A program made the position numbers and the translations under genes. 64,000 nt of DNA from Cryptomeria japonica (Eukaryota > Streptophyta > Pinopsida > Cupressales > Cupressaceae). The notes below the pieces were generated by a model. That model was given only the letters and a program-made list of their open reading frames with translations, ran no database searches and was not told the DNA's origin. The stretch spans positions 317,177,041 to 317,241,040 of the forward strand of contig NC_081405.1 in NCBI RefSeq assembly GCF_030272615.1, written 5' to 3'. Of this stretch, positions 45,969 through 57,400 are shown piece by piece. How positions within the stretch are numbered: the first letter of the stretch is position 1; each line of letters opens with the position of its first letter.

Positions 45969-47209
45969 TACATACCTAAAAGATAAAATCTTACCTCCTG
46001 ACTTATCAAAAAATCAAAAGAGAAACTTTATTCGCCAATCCTCCCATTATACTCTTGTCGCAGATACCCTATTTAAACGAGGTCTAGACGGTGCTCTTTT
46101 AAGATGTCTTGAACAAGAAGAATCTGAGAAGGCCTTAAAGGAAGTCCATAATGGTATTTGTGGCACTCATTCAAGTGGTCTTACCCTTTCGAAAAAACTC
46201 ATACGCTTGGGCTATTATTGGCCGACTATGGAACGAGAGTCTTTTTAGGTAGCCAAAACGTGCAAACAATGTCAGATCCATGAAAACTTGATCCATGCAC
46301 CAGCATAAGAACTTCATGCTTTGGCAACATCTTGGCCTTTCTGTCAATGGGGTCTTGATCTAGTAGGAAAAATAAATCCTTCTTCATCACATGGTCACAA
46401 ATTCATCCTTGTAGCTACAAAATATTTTACAAAATGGATCGAGGCAATACCTCTCACAAATATCACAGGAAAACAAATTGTTGCATTCATCTTGAATTAC
46501 ATCATCTATCGCTATGGAATACCAATGACCATTATCACTGATAATAGGTGACCATTCAAGAATCAGGATGTACAAGAGCTATGTGAGAAGTTTAAGATCC
46601 AACACAGATTCTCCACACCCTATTATCCACAAGGGAATGGGCAGGCAAAAGCATCTAACAAAACTATTCTGAAAATCCTCAAAAAAACAGTGAACGATGA
46701 TGGGAAAGATTGGCATATTCAACTAAGCCCTGCTCTCTAGGCCTATCGCACTAGTGTCCGCACACCAATAGGTGCCACACCTTTCTCTCTTGTATACGGA
46801 TTAGAAGCCATATTGCCTATCGAAGTAGAGATACCCTCTCTACGTGTATCACTAAAAGGTCTCATCCTAGATGAAGAACAAAGAGTGTCTAGACTACAAG
46901 AGTTAGAATTGATCGAGGAATGAAGACAAAATTGCCTTTGACCATTTAAAGGTATATCAACAAAGAATGTGTCGAAGTTATAATCATAAGGTCAAACCAT
47001 GAATCTTTCAAGTTGGAGAACTAGTACTAAAAGAAAATCCATGAAATTAGTTAGATCAAGAAAAGAAAGGAAAATTTGAACCCAACTGGTTAGGTCCATT
47101 TGTGGTCACAACAGTATTTGGGTCAGGGGCATATCAGCTATCAACACAAGACAGAGATCAGCTCGAGGAACCCATCAATAGCATGCATCTGAAGAAGTTT
47201 TATGTCTGA
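45969..47209 (+). pseudogene. Element D integrase
   Basis: The zinc-binding domain reads 'VHNGICGTHSSGLTLSKKLIRLGYYWPTM' and 'CKQC'. The core has 'FCQWGLDLVGKI' (first Asp), 'YGIPMTIITDNR' (second Asp) and 'YYPQGNGQAKASNKTI', where the catalytic Glu is Lys (codon 46648-46650). '[30 protein letters not shown]' follows. After a frameshift near 46925 the C-terminal domain reads 'GKFEPNWLGPFVVTTVFGSGAYQLS' and ends 'NSMHLKKFYV' at 47209. The family call is firm. The enzyme would be inactive. Confidence 0.9.
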
Positions 47210-48794
47210 AAAATCCAAAAAACAGTGAAAAATAAGAAAAATCCTAAAAAGTGAAAAAAATAGAAAAAAAAAATAAAATCCAATATAAGAAAAAGTGCAA
47301 TAAAAACAGATGGTGAAAACCTGGCAAACAGGCGCTATCTGTCGGCTAGCTCTTCCATCTATTGGTTCGTTCTTTCTTCCGCTTGCATTCATTTCCATCA
47401 GTGTTGTTCATATTCATATCATAAAGCCTTTTGTACATACACAGGCATCCCAGGTGATTTCTCATCATGGTTTGGATCATTGACTATATCATAATAAGGC
47501 TTGTTTCTAGGTTGGGGGCAAAATCTTGAACCTGGCTAGGGGAAAAAAGTTTTGATCATTTTTGAGCTTAATCAAAGCAGGTAGAACAACAGTTAGACAA
47601 CGCTTGTCAAGCAAAAAATGGAGATACATCCAACATTGAACATAAGATCACATTATCAACCATTAACTATCACATATCAATCTAAACATGACAAAACACA
47701 TATCAATGGATGATATATCTTGACTCATGATTTTAACACTTTGGTAATGATGGTTCAACTCTTTTATTTGGATTTTCGCTATCATGATTTCTAAGTAACT
47801 CCAGGATGTCTTTGACTAGAGGAATGAGGAAGGAACATGATATTTTCCTTGTCTACTGTCTGTAAATTAATCATTAATATGTGCAAAGTTGTCTAAAGAA
47901 ATGATCATTAGAATATCATGGAAGACATTTTGGACTTGCATATAGAAATGGTTAATACTACCTGTTTTACACAAGCAACACTCTGGTCATGTTGGTTCAA
48001 TTATACATTGATGCTTGTGCTAACTTGCAATATCAAAACCCAGGAAAGTAGTGCTCAGGTCATCATGGTTCAATTATACCATTGATGTTTGCACTCACTT
48101 CCCACATTTTAGAGGCTCAATGATGAAACAAAGCAATGATTCCATGACCAGTCTGATCACTACATTGCATTGCATTTTAAGATAGATTTGCATTTCATTC
48201 TACATGGGATCACAATGCTCATCTTTTCCAAGGCCAAAGCTAACATGGTGTTATTTCTCTTATTATGTGATTGAGTACATTGGACAATAACAAAAATAAT
48301 CAATTCATTCATCCTGCATGATAAGTTAGTTCATCTCAAGTAACCATTGCATATCAAGGCATCATTCATATAAAGCATCAAATCATTAATTCATTTAATA
48401 GGATCATTGCATGACATTCATCAAATCTCAAATCATATAAAATAAACCATTGCATTGCATTGCATCCATCTCATATTAACATGCATGAGAAAATCATAAA
48501 AAAAAAAATCATAAACATGGAAAGCATTGCAAATCGCACATACATCACATAGAAATTATAAGCATCACCATACATATTTGCATATGTCATGTAAATACTG
48601 CATCATCATCATCTAGAATTCATAAACATATAGAAATTAAAGCATACATGATGAAAGTAACTGCATATTATATCATCAAAACAAGACCAATATCCAAGGT
48701 ACAATGATATCACAAAATATATGAGATACATCACAAAATATACATCATAGGAATCATCAATATCTCATCACAAAAAGGTTTGTACATAAATAAA
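47210..48794 (+). other. Spacer downstream of D pol
   Basis: No sense-strand coding signal was recognised. The sequence is rich in CAT/ATCA words, with a dense run of them at 48160-48760. Nothing else can be supported here. Confidence 0.6.
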
Positions 48795-50840
48795 TCAATG
48801 TCCCATATCAGTGTGACCACTCGGACGTGGAGCAAAACTTTTTCCTAATGCGACATGTAGAGTAGCACCAGCTAATACCCCTGTACGTGAGTCCCCACCT
48901 GGGGGAGCTCTCTGAAGTGGCCCTGTCACTCCTCGACTCTTAGTCTAGCTTTGTACCAATCTCCTGCTCAGTTGTGAAAATCCTAGAGCCCCCCACTCAA
49001 GAGGAACAGCAATAAAGTATAATGTCCTGTAATAATTGGCCTCTTAGATCCCCTGGCACATCATCTTCAGGGCATTCTTCCCTAAAGTAGACCCTCCTGA
49101 CAACTGTACCTGTGTCTTAGCCTACCGACACCTATCCATAGCTGTGTCTCTCTCAACTAGGAGAGAAGCCATCTGAGAATCCCTCTCTGCTAGTTGACTC
49201 TCTAGCTACTGAACCTGAGCCTATAAGTCTGTAATCTGAGCCTGCTGCTGATGTGGTGGCATCCTAATGAGGATCTGCTGAGGTGCCTTTTCCTGTGGCT
49301 GCTCAGCCTATGATACTGTCATAGGTACCTACTCAATTGAGGGAACCTCCTCCTCTAGAACCTGATGCTCCTGATCCCTTAGACCTGATCTCTTGCATCT
49401 AACCACCTAAGCCATCCAATCTGTATATACATCCCTAACAGATCTAGAACTACTAGCTCCTAGTGTGCCTATTGTTGCCACTGCCATTGCTCGACCATCT
49501 CCCCCATCTCCCCCATCATCATCTCCTCCATCATCATCACCAGCACCCTGACCTCTTGCATCTCCTCCATATCCATCTCCATCTTCGCTATCATCTCTGT
49601 CTCTACCATCCCTCTGTCATCTAAGAGCTCTATGTCATGGCCTCTCATCATCCTCATCTAACACTGGCTCTGGCTCATCTGGACATGTCAGCCTCAAAAA
49701 CCTGTGTGCAATACAATACACGACGTACTCATGTGTCATCCTGCTATCCATCACACTTAGAAGATAATCCCAATCCATAGGCCCCAATGAAGGATACTTT
49801 GCACAGGCATGGTCATATGAAATAGAAGGCCCCCAAGTAGCCACAGACAATCTTTGATGAGAATAATGAGCTGTACCCTATGGCATCCCCTGTATCCTGC
49901 CATACTGTCCCAATATCCTCATACAAGGGAATCACTCGATGATGTAAGGTGTCAAGCCAATCAGATATCGCATCATGAATACATATGGCATCTTCAATGC
50001 ATCCTCAGGCCAAATCTCACAGTCCCTATATGGCCTCCATATAATAATATCTAGGTCATCCAAGGTCTGTCTCTAGTGCTCTAATTTGCCTAGCTTTCAC
50101 TAGACAATGACACCGGGTTACCCCTTCGCATAAGGACTCCCTACAGGCCTATCTCTATCAACCAATGGTCGTGTAATAGGTAAATTCTCCCAGGCCCATA
50201 TCTGAAGCATAGTCACCCCTACTGATAATGCACCTGACCCCTGATAGAAAACTCGATGCAAGTCATGATATAAGTGTGCTAACATACATGACCCCCATGA
50301 AAATCGAGTCCCCTCTGTCACCATCTACTGAAGTAGATGACCCCATCCAACAGATAATCCCTTTGACCTATGATTAGGACAAAGGAAGCTGCTAATAAAT
50401 CCAGCAAGTATAGTCGGCAACGTGGCATACCCTAGCTCCAACATCTCCTGCCATGCAATATCATACCCACCTATCTCATCATCCTCAAACAAGAGACAAA
50501 GTGCCTCTATCCCACCTCGCTCACTCAGATCATAGTATACTAAATCACCCATCACCGGGATACACAAAATTTAGTGGACATCCTTAGGTGTCACCGTCAT
50601 CTTTCCAGTCGACAAGTGAAATGTGTTATATTTACTATGCCAGTGCTCTGCTAAAGCTGTCAGTAATCCTCGGTTTATCAAAGGCTGGGGCATGTCAAGA
50701 AGGGAAGCTAAACCACACCTACCAATGTGGTCTCACTCTGCCTGGCTAAGATGGGGTATCAACATCTATGTCTTCGAGAAACGTTCCCAAGACTGGAGAA
50801 CAGAAAAGTGCTCCTGCAATAAAATCAACTCATCATATCA
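48795..50840 (-). pseudogene. Element D antisense gene with plant mobile domain
   Basis: A single minus-strand frame runs about 2 kb opposite to gag-pol, broken only by stops. Its start reads 'RCGLASLLDMPQPLINRGLLTALAEHWHSKYNTFHLSTGKMTVTPKDV', then 'ILCIPVMGDLVYYDLSERGGIEALCLLFEDDEIGG'. 'GTRFSWGSCMLAHLYHDLHRV' and 'VTMLQIWAWENLPITRP' follow. This series is the plant mobile domain (aminotransferase-like, PMD). The C-terminus is an Asp/Gly-rich tract, then a coiled coil ('LESQLAERDSQMASLLVERDTAM'), ending at 48795. Antisense extra ORFs downstream of integrase are known in some Tat elements. PMD's role in them is not established. The lack of frameshifts suggests it was under constraint until recently. 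Confidence 0.8.
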
Positions 50841-51437
50841 GTTTCTTGATTTATCTATCTATGAAATCAATCTATCTATCAGTCTATTTTACTCAATTCA
50901 TATTGTTGTCAAATCTCGTTGAGCCCCTATCAATGATGCTCATCCATCATGAGGTCGTTATCAATTTTTCTCTCATCTCACACGTGCATCGAGATAATCA
51001 GAATTGATCATCAAATTTATCAATCAGGAGTGCTTAATCAAAAATCAAATCTTACCCTATCAAAAATTGAAAAATCAGAAATCAAATCTTACCCTTTCAA
51101 AAATCGAAAAAAATCAAATCCAATCGATAGCAAAATTTGACGAATCAAATCAATTTATGGAAAAATCAAATTAATTCATCAAAATCGTGAAAAGAAATCA
51201 TCACCTAATCGACAACATCGAAAAATTGGAAAAAATGACAACATTGAAAAATCGTTCAAAAATCAAAAAATCATCAGAAAACCAAAAATATTGAAAAATC
51301 ATCGAAATCGAAAAATCGTCAAAATCAAAATCAGAAAATCGAAAAATCATCAAAAACCAAAAAAATAAAAAAATCACCAAAAAAAAAAAAACCAAAAAAT
51401 TAGAAAACTCGAAAAAAAATAAAAATAAAAATTCTAA
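50841..51437. repeat. AT-rich (AAAAATCR)n-like low-complexity tract
   Basis: From about 51050 to 51420 the words GAAAAATC, AAAATCA and AAAATCG recur irregularly, giving an A-rich plus strand. The complement encodes only Phe/Ser/Asp-rich nonsense. It separates the antisense gene from a G+C-rich island. Confidence 0.7.
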
Positions 51438-51576
51438 CCCCTATGGTTGCGCAGGCGGTGCCACTTGTAGCGGCTACGGTGGCGCCGGCGGCACTGCCCG
51501 CGATGCCCAAGGTGCTCGCGGAGCCGGTGGTAGCCACCATTGGGCCTCCATCGCCCTGCCTCTTCCCTTCCTGCCC
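51438..51576 (-). other. G+C-rich, CpG-rich island in D 3' region
   Basis: About 140 bases are strikingly G+C-rich with many GCG/CGC/CCGG words, within sequence of very low G+C. On the minus strand it is open as an Ala/Gly/Thr-rich peptide starting 'MVATTGSASTLGIAGSAAGAT'. It lies upstream of the antisense PMD gene in transcription order, so it could be that gene's first exon or promoter-proximal region. This is inference; no splice sites were verified. Confidence 0.4.
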
Positions 51577-52463
51577 AAAATTTTCAAAAAAATAATATTT
51601 TTTTAATGTATTTTTTAAAAAATAAAAATGCATGTACAAATAATTTTTTGAGATGCGAATTGATTTTTTTCAAAAAATACCAAAAAAACCCATTTTACTA
51701 ATCGAAAAACCCATCTCAAAAATGCAATTTTTTTCCCAACCCAGCCTGCCAAAACACAAAAAAATGATTTTTTATGCTAACAGCTAATTTTTTTTTTAAA
51801 TATCAACAAAGCTAGATTTTCTTGAAGTAAGTATCGGTGGACCATATGCCGAAGGACGCTCATATTGCCAAACTCGCTCGAACCTATGCTGGTGATATGA
51901 GATCACCATTTCCTTCCTCTAGAGCAATTTTCTCCAACAACTGCAGTGCACAAATGAGGAGTGGAAAAATGAATTCACCTTTTTAAACTCATAATGGGGC
52001 ATTTAAGTGGGATTTTTATTTCACTTATTATTAATCATCTAATCAACTAATCAGTCTAGCAAGATAGCATTTTCAAATTTCTTATCAGGAAATGAATTGG
52101 ATTGACTCTAAAAGTGATTAAAATTTACAAATTAAAAAATTTCAGAAATAAAAAATCAAAAAATCATGAAAAAATTCAAAAACATCTGAAAATTATCCGA
52201 TTCATCTCCTGAGGGGGCATCCTCGCATCAATTTTTATCAATCAGAGTCTGGGGCATCATATGGAGACTTATCATCTCCAAAATCAAATCGACATCATAT
52301 CAAGATTCATCATCTCCAAATCAAATCAGTATCACATCGAAACCAAATCCACATCAAATCAAGATCGAATCTACATCCTATCAAAATCAATATCAGCAAC
52401 ATCATCAATCGAGCTTTCTTTGAACCAACGTGTCGTCACACATTGCTTCAAAGAGGAACAAAA
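51577..52463 (+). other. D 3' spacer and polypurine tract
   Basis: AT-rich sequence with no ORF of note. Repeated 'ATCAAATC.ACATC' words occur at 52260-52400. A purine run AAAGAGGAACAAAA (52449-52463) ends at the 3' LTR and is the likely polypurine tract for plus-strand priming. Confidence 0.6.
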
Positions 52464-53518
52464 TGTATACACCTAAAAATGGTTTGAAGATAATTAATTA
52501 AATACGCAGTTATTTGATTAAATCCCCTTCTCAATTAATTGAATTCACAAGCAATTTAATTAATTTCTTTATTCATCTACTAGTAAATAAATCTACATGA
52601 TTTATTTATATAGTTCATCTCACATCCCGCTTTGATTAATTAATTATAAATTAATTAATGTCTCCCCATATTAATCAATTCTTCTAATCCCTAATTAAGA
52701 TTAACAAACTCAAGTTTGTTGAGATTAATTACCATTTTCCAATTATTTGAATTTCTAAATTCAAATGAGCACATGGCTCCTAACTTTAACCACCCAACCT
52801 AAACATCCCCTAACCTAACCCATTCAATCTAATCTTGGGTCTAACTAACCCTATCCTATCTTGCACATTCTAACCTCCTTACCCTAACCTCTCATGGTGT
52901 GGATATTCTCTCCTTGAGACACATGGCACTTTTGCCACATGTCTCGTCCCTTGGACACTTGCCCTCTCATGAGCAAGGCTCCTTGACACTTGTCACCATA
53001 GAGATGACAAGTGTCCCTTCCTCCAACTTCTTCTCCAACTTCCTCCATCTTGGCCCTTGATATCTTCAGATCAAATCCAGACCGTTCATTCCTGCCACCT
53101 CGGTTTTGGCCTTGGAAATCCTATAAATACCCCTCATTTTGGAGCAATAAGGATCCCATCTCATATCAATTTAGGCATTGTTACTATAGGCATTTGCATT
53201 TCACTTATCTAGTAATTAGCTTTGGATTTATCATAGCATGTTCATCTAGGTTCTTAAATCATGCATTTCATATCATCTCCATAGTTAATCATGATTAGCT
53301 ACTCAACTCTTGAGTTGTCACTTTGGAGGTCATTGCTCCGTTAAGAGCCCATCAATCCAACACCTTCAAGGTCCTCAAGAATAGAGGAAAATGGGACATT
53401 TCAAGGAAGGCTTATGGTTTGCATCTTTGATTTAGTTTTCAATTAAGTTTCCAATTATGTTTTTATTGTCTCATTATATGTGTATGCCTCTTATACTAAC
53501 CACATTTTTAGCATCACA
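52464..53518 (+). repeat. 3' LTR of element D
   Basis: It runs TGTATACACCTAAAAATGG...TAGCATCACA. It matches 36260-37275 apart from the extra 45 or so bases near 52595-52650 and scattered substitutions. The hairpin and TATA box are conserved. Confidence 0.93.
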
Positions 53519-53523
53519 GTAAC

Positions 53524-54027
53524 TATTATGCATGCAACAAGTTTGGGCATAGAGCATTTGAGTGTAGGTCTATTATATAAAACACTGGAAGATATCTTTA
53601 AAGGAGTCAAGGAGTTTTTTCTGAATCCTCAATGAATCAGAATCCAAACTGGTATAATGCCTGTGACCATTAGTCAAGTGGTGGTGGCTATCAAGCGGCA
53701 ACTGGTTGGAGAGCAATCTGTTTGATTTGTAATGGTAGAAGTCACACTGTTGCAACATGCAGGAGGAAGAATTGTAGAATGAATAATGGACTACGAGGAA
53801 CACCTAGAATGGTTTGCTATCATTGCAACAAATTGAGACACCCTGCCAGAACGTGTAGAATGAGAAAGAACATATTAGATGATATATCGGTCACTCTGGA
53901 AGGAAATATTGATGTTGAAACTATTCAAGTGGATATGAAGAAAACTTGGAAAAAGAAGCCAGAAGAAGTTTCTCAAGAAGAACTTGTTTATGCACCTAGT
54001 GTGGAAATCTCTGAACCGGCAAACTAA
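53524..54027 (+). pseudogene. Element A ORF1, second part: zinc knuckles 2-4
   Basis: Continuing the codon phase from 36259, the frame reads 'YYACNKFGHRAFEC', a knuckle whose first Cys is Tyr. After a linker with three stops come 'CLICNGRSHTVATC' and 'CYHCNKLRHPARTC'. The tail 'EGNIDVETIQVDMKKTWKKKPEEVSQEELV' is charged and ends at 54027. Together with 35484-36259 this makes one protein with a coiled coil followed by four CCHC-type knuckles. That suggests RNA packaging, although no capsid domain is seen. Confidence 0.75.
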
Positions 54028-54468
54028 GCTACAAATAAGCTTAGGGGGAAACAAATCAGTGAAATGTTTGGAACCCCCGATTTACACCGGTAAAAGACCT
54101 TAACCGGTATGTGATACTTGTCAATTGGCAGGAGACCAAAAATAGTAAAAGGCAAATTAGGGTCTACGCCCTAATGATAGAGCAGTTATTATGGTAGGTG
54201 AAGAATTTGTTTAAAACGGATTTTCAAGTCATTTTCACTTATCAATTTATGAGCGAAGAAGTTTTCAAGTGCAGAGCAACAAAAGACGATTTGCATTGCA
54301 ATTCAAAGAGATTTCAAAACTTTGAAGAAGAATCAAAAGATAATATTAATCGGTCAAGTGTAGAACTCAAAGCAGTAATCCAGCCACTGAAGTAGTGCGT
54401 GGCGAAGCAGAATTTGCAAGCCCTAAATCTTGACTTGTGAAGGTATTTTTTGAGTTTCTCTATTTATC

Positions 54469-57400
54469 ATGGCTTCTTCATCGCACTCTAGTTCTAGTGC
54501 ACCCGTTGATTCAGTAGATTTCATCCAACAGAAGGCAAAATATAATGCCCTATCCAAAATACCCACTAGTGTTATAGTTGAGGAAGGTATTTTAGATTAT
54601 ATTGATTGTAAAATTGAAGACCTAGTTTCTCTAGCGATCCATTCTCAGTTAAGCTTATTCTACATGAAGGACAAGAAGATCAAACTGGAATACAACATCT
54701 TGGAAAAGAAGAAGCTTCACAATGTGGTCTATTTCCTTGAATAATTTACAAACGATCACATATGCATCATTATAAGCAGAGTGCAAGGTGACAAAATGTA
54801 TCTTAAGCACACACATGACATCACACTGAAAGCTATTCATGCCATCACCAGTTTCTATAACATTGGAGATGTGCCAGCCCTAAGGAAAGTCATTAAGATA
54901 GAAATGACCAAGCTCACCAGTTCTATGAGTGACCAACGGGGAATGACCGTCAATACCATCAAGGACGATCTGGTCAAATATGCCTACATGGTGATAGGTT
55001 ATCGGACATTCAATGCTAGCAGAATTAACTCTGTCTCTGCTACAGCAGTAAATGCCACCTATAGGATGATCATGGAAGATGCCTCATTTGATTTATGCAC
55101 CTATATGCAAAGGCAACTTCTGGTGAACCTGAAGTCACTTAAATAGGACAATACCTTGAAATTTAAATTTGGACAACTATTGGTTGGATTGTTCTTCTAC
55201 TTCCAAGGCTATTTCCCAAGAGTTGGTGATATTCAGTGGTCTATTGCCCAACTGGTTACCAAGCAAATCAGAGAAAGTCTTCAAGTGGTTGGAACCGGTT
55301 ATGCTGAAGTCCTGAACAAATACTTTGATGAGTTCAAATGCAAGATGAACCAAAGGGTGAGAATATTTAGTGATATTGTGAAGAAGTATGAAGAGGACAT
55401 CTGCTTCACCATCAGAGTAGATGAGTGTATAATAGAGGCAGTTGATCCTAGAAAAGAAAAGGTGGAACCTATGGGATATGAGGTAGTATATGATATGCTA
55501 GATGGGTATGCTTCTACCCTACTTGCCTCACCGCTTGATCCTAAGAGGAAGAGAACCGACACCTATCTGGAAAGGGTTACACCAGTTGAAGAGCCTTTAA
55601 TAAAGAAGGGAAAGGTAGTGCCATATGTATCGACACCAGTTACTTCAACAAGTCCTAAAGAGATCAAGCAGTCATCGGCAAAGAAGAAACTGAAAGTTGC
55701 ACCCGCCAAGGTATTTGAGAGGAAGCTGAAGACAAAAGGCAACACACTGGACTCAGAGGACACAGAATCTGAAGAACAACCTCAGAAGACTAGGCAAACG
55801 AGGAAGAAGACAAAGACAACTAGCAATGAACCGTCATCATCAACACCATTAAATATTGATATTTCTTCTTACAAACTTTTGACACGTTGTCAAAGAACTA
55901 TCAAGAATATTAGAAGAAAAGTGTTGAGTGATTTAGTAGATTATTTTGATGATTTCAATGACAATGAGAAAGAGAAAGTAGAATAGGAAGTCATTGAATA
56001 TTTATGTATGAATGATCGGTCGCCATCAGAAATTAAATCTGTGACATGAGATTCTTTATACAATTCTTTAGATAACAAATGGTGCATTGCCATAGAAAAG
56101 GAACAGGAAATAAGAGAGGAAATATTTGCTCAATATTTTCTTGATGTGTCTAATTCAGAACTTTATGAAGTTATGGAAAAATATAAAGGCCTCTTCTTCA
56201 TGCGAAGAAGGAGACTCTTGTTGCTAGAAGGGAAAGTCCCTGAAGTGGTAAAAGATACCCACTCTCATGCCAAAGTCACTCTAAGGTTGTACCAAGTGTC
56301 CTAAGCCAACAACAAGGCTGAACAAGAACCCGAAATTGAAAAATCGGATGAGGTGTATAACAGTGCAAGAGAACTGGTCACGGAACAAATGGACCCTATT
56401 GATGTTGATGCTTTGGATGGTGAAAATGTCACCCCAGATACAGCAAAGGACAAATCAAACAAAGAGAAAGAGGACAAGGAGAAATAGGACAAAGAAAAGG
56501 TTGACAAAGAGCAAGCGGAGAATGAGAAAAAGAAACAAGAGGAGAAAAAGAGAAAATAGGAAGAGAAGAGGAAATAAACAGAAGAGGAGAAAAAGAGCAA
56601 AGAGGAAGAGGAGAAGAGAAAAGAAGAAGAAAAGAAATAGGAAGAGGAGAAGAGAAAAGAAGAGGAGAATAGGAAGCAGGAAGAGGAGAAGAAGAAATAG
56701 GAAGAGGAGAAGAAGAAGAAGGAAGAAGAAAAGAAACAGGAAGAGGAGAAGAGAAAAGAAGAGGAGAAGAAGAAGAAGGAAGAGGAGAAGAAAGAAGAAG
56801 AGAAGCAGAAAGAAGAAGAAAGGAAGAAGGAAGAAGAGAAAAGAAAGAAAGAAGTAGAGGAGCAAAAGAAGGCAGAAGAAGAAAAGCAAAAAGCCAAGGA
56901 CAAGGAGGAAGCAGCAAAGAGCGTACAAGTGGAGACCTCAAAGGCAACCGGTAGTCGAGCCAGATCGACTGAAATTACTAGTCCCATTGACCTCCAATAT
57001 ACAAATGAAATGGAGCTATTGTAAAGCATTAAGCTTACCCAAGAGCAACTGGAAGCGCTAAGGAGGAAGAAGGAGAAAGATGCTATTCAAACTGCAGTGG
57101 AAACTCTTACCAGTTTGATTCCCGATACCAACCTCCCAAGTACCGATTCCTCTCTGGCTCAACTGAAACTCTTATGCGTAGTTCTAGAGGACTAGGTGCA
57201 ATGCCTAGAAGATGTTGCTGAAGCCAATGCTCAAAAGAAGCATCAAAAGGCATTGAACACTGCCTTAGTGAAGAAGTTAAATGAACTCCAGTCTGAACTT
57301 CAGAAGGCACAAAAGGGCATAATATATGCTATGGATGAGGGGAATCTGTTGCTCAATAAGATATGCCAACCCCATCTATTCTATGATGATGTACTATCTC

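Larger units (their letters stand above)
36260..53518 (+). mobile_element. Element D: 17.3-kb Tat-type Ty3/gypsy element with antisense gene
   Basis: D's LTRs are 36260-37275 and 52464-53518, flanked by a perfect GTAAC duplication (36255-36259, 53519-53523). The primer site is TGGCGCCCACC. The order is a long leader with 21-bp repeat arrays, gag, protease, G-patch, linker, RT, RNase H, a second RNase H of the archaeal type, integrase, a 1.6-kb spacer, an antisense gene with a plant mobile domain, an AT-rich spacer and the LTR. The second RNase H and the primer site place it in the Tat (Ogre/Retand-like) group. All coding parts are interrupted by stops. Confidence 0.92.

Noticed and set aside
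36260-53518. Integrated pararetrovirus (caulimovirid) instead of a retrotransposon
   Set aside because: Element D has LTRs, a target duplication, an integrase and a second RNase H. No movement or coat protein was seen.
56301-57029. Long Ser/Phe/Leu-rich minus-strand frames and an Arg/Lys-rich plus frame over the purine tract
   Set aside because: They are compositional shadows of the GAAGAGGAG repeat. The frame continuous with the rest of ORF2 is the Glu/Lys one.
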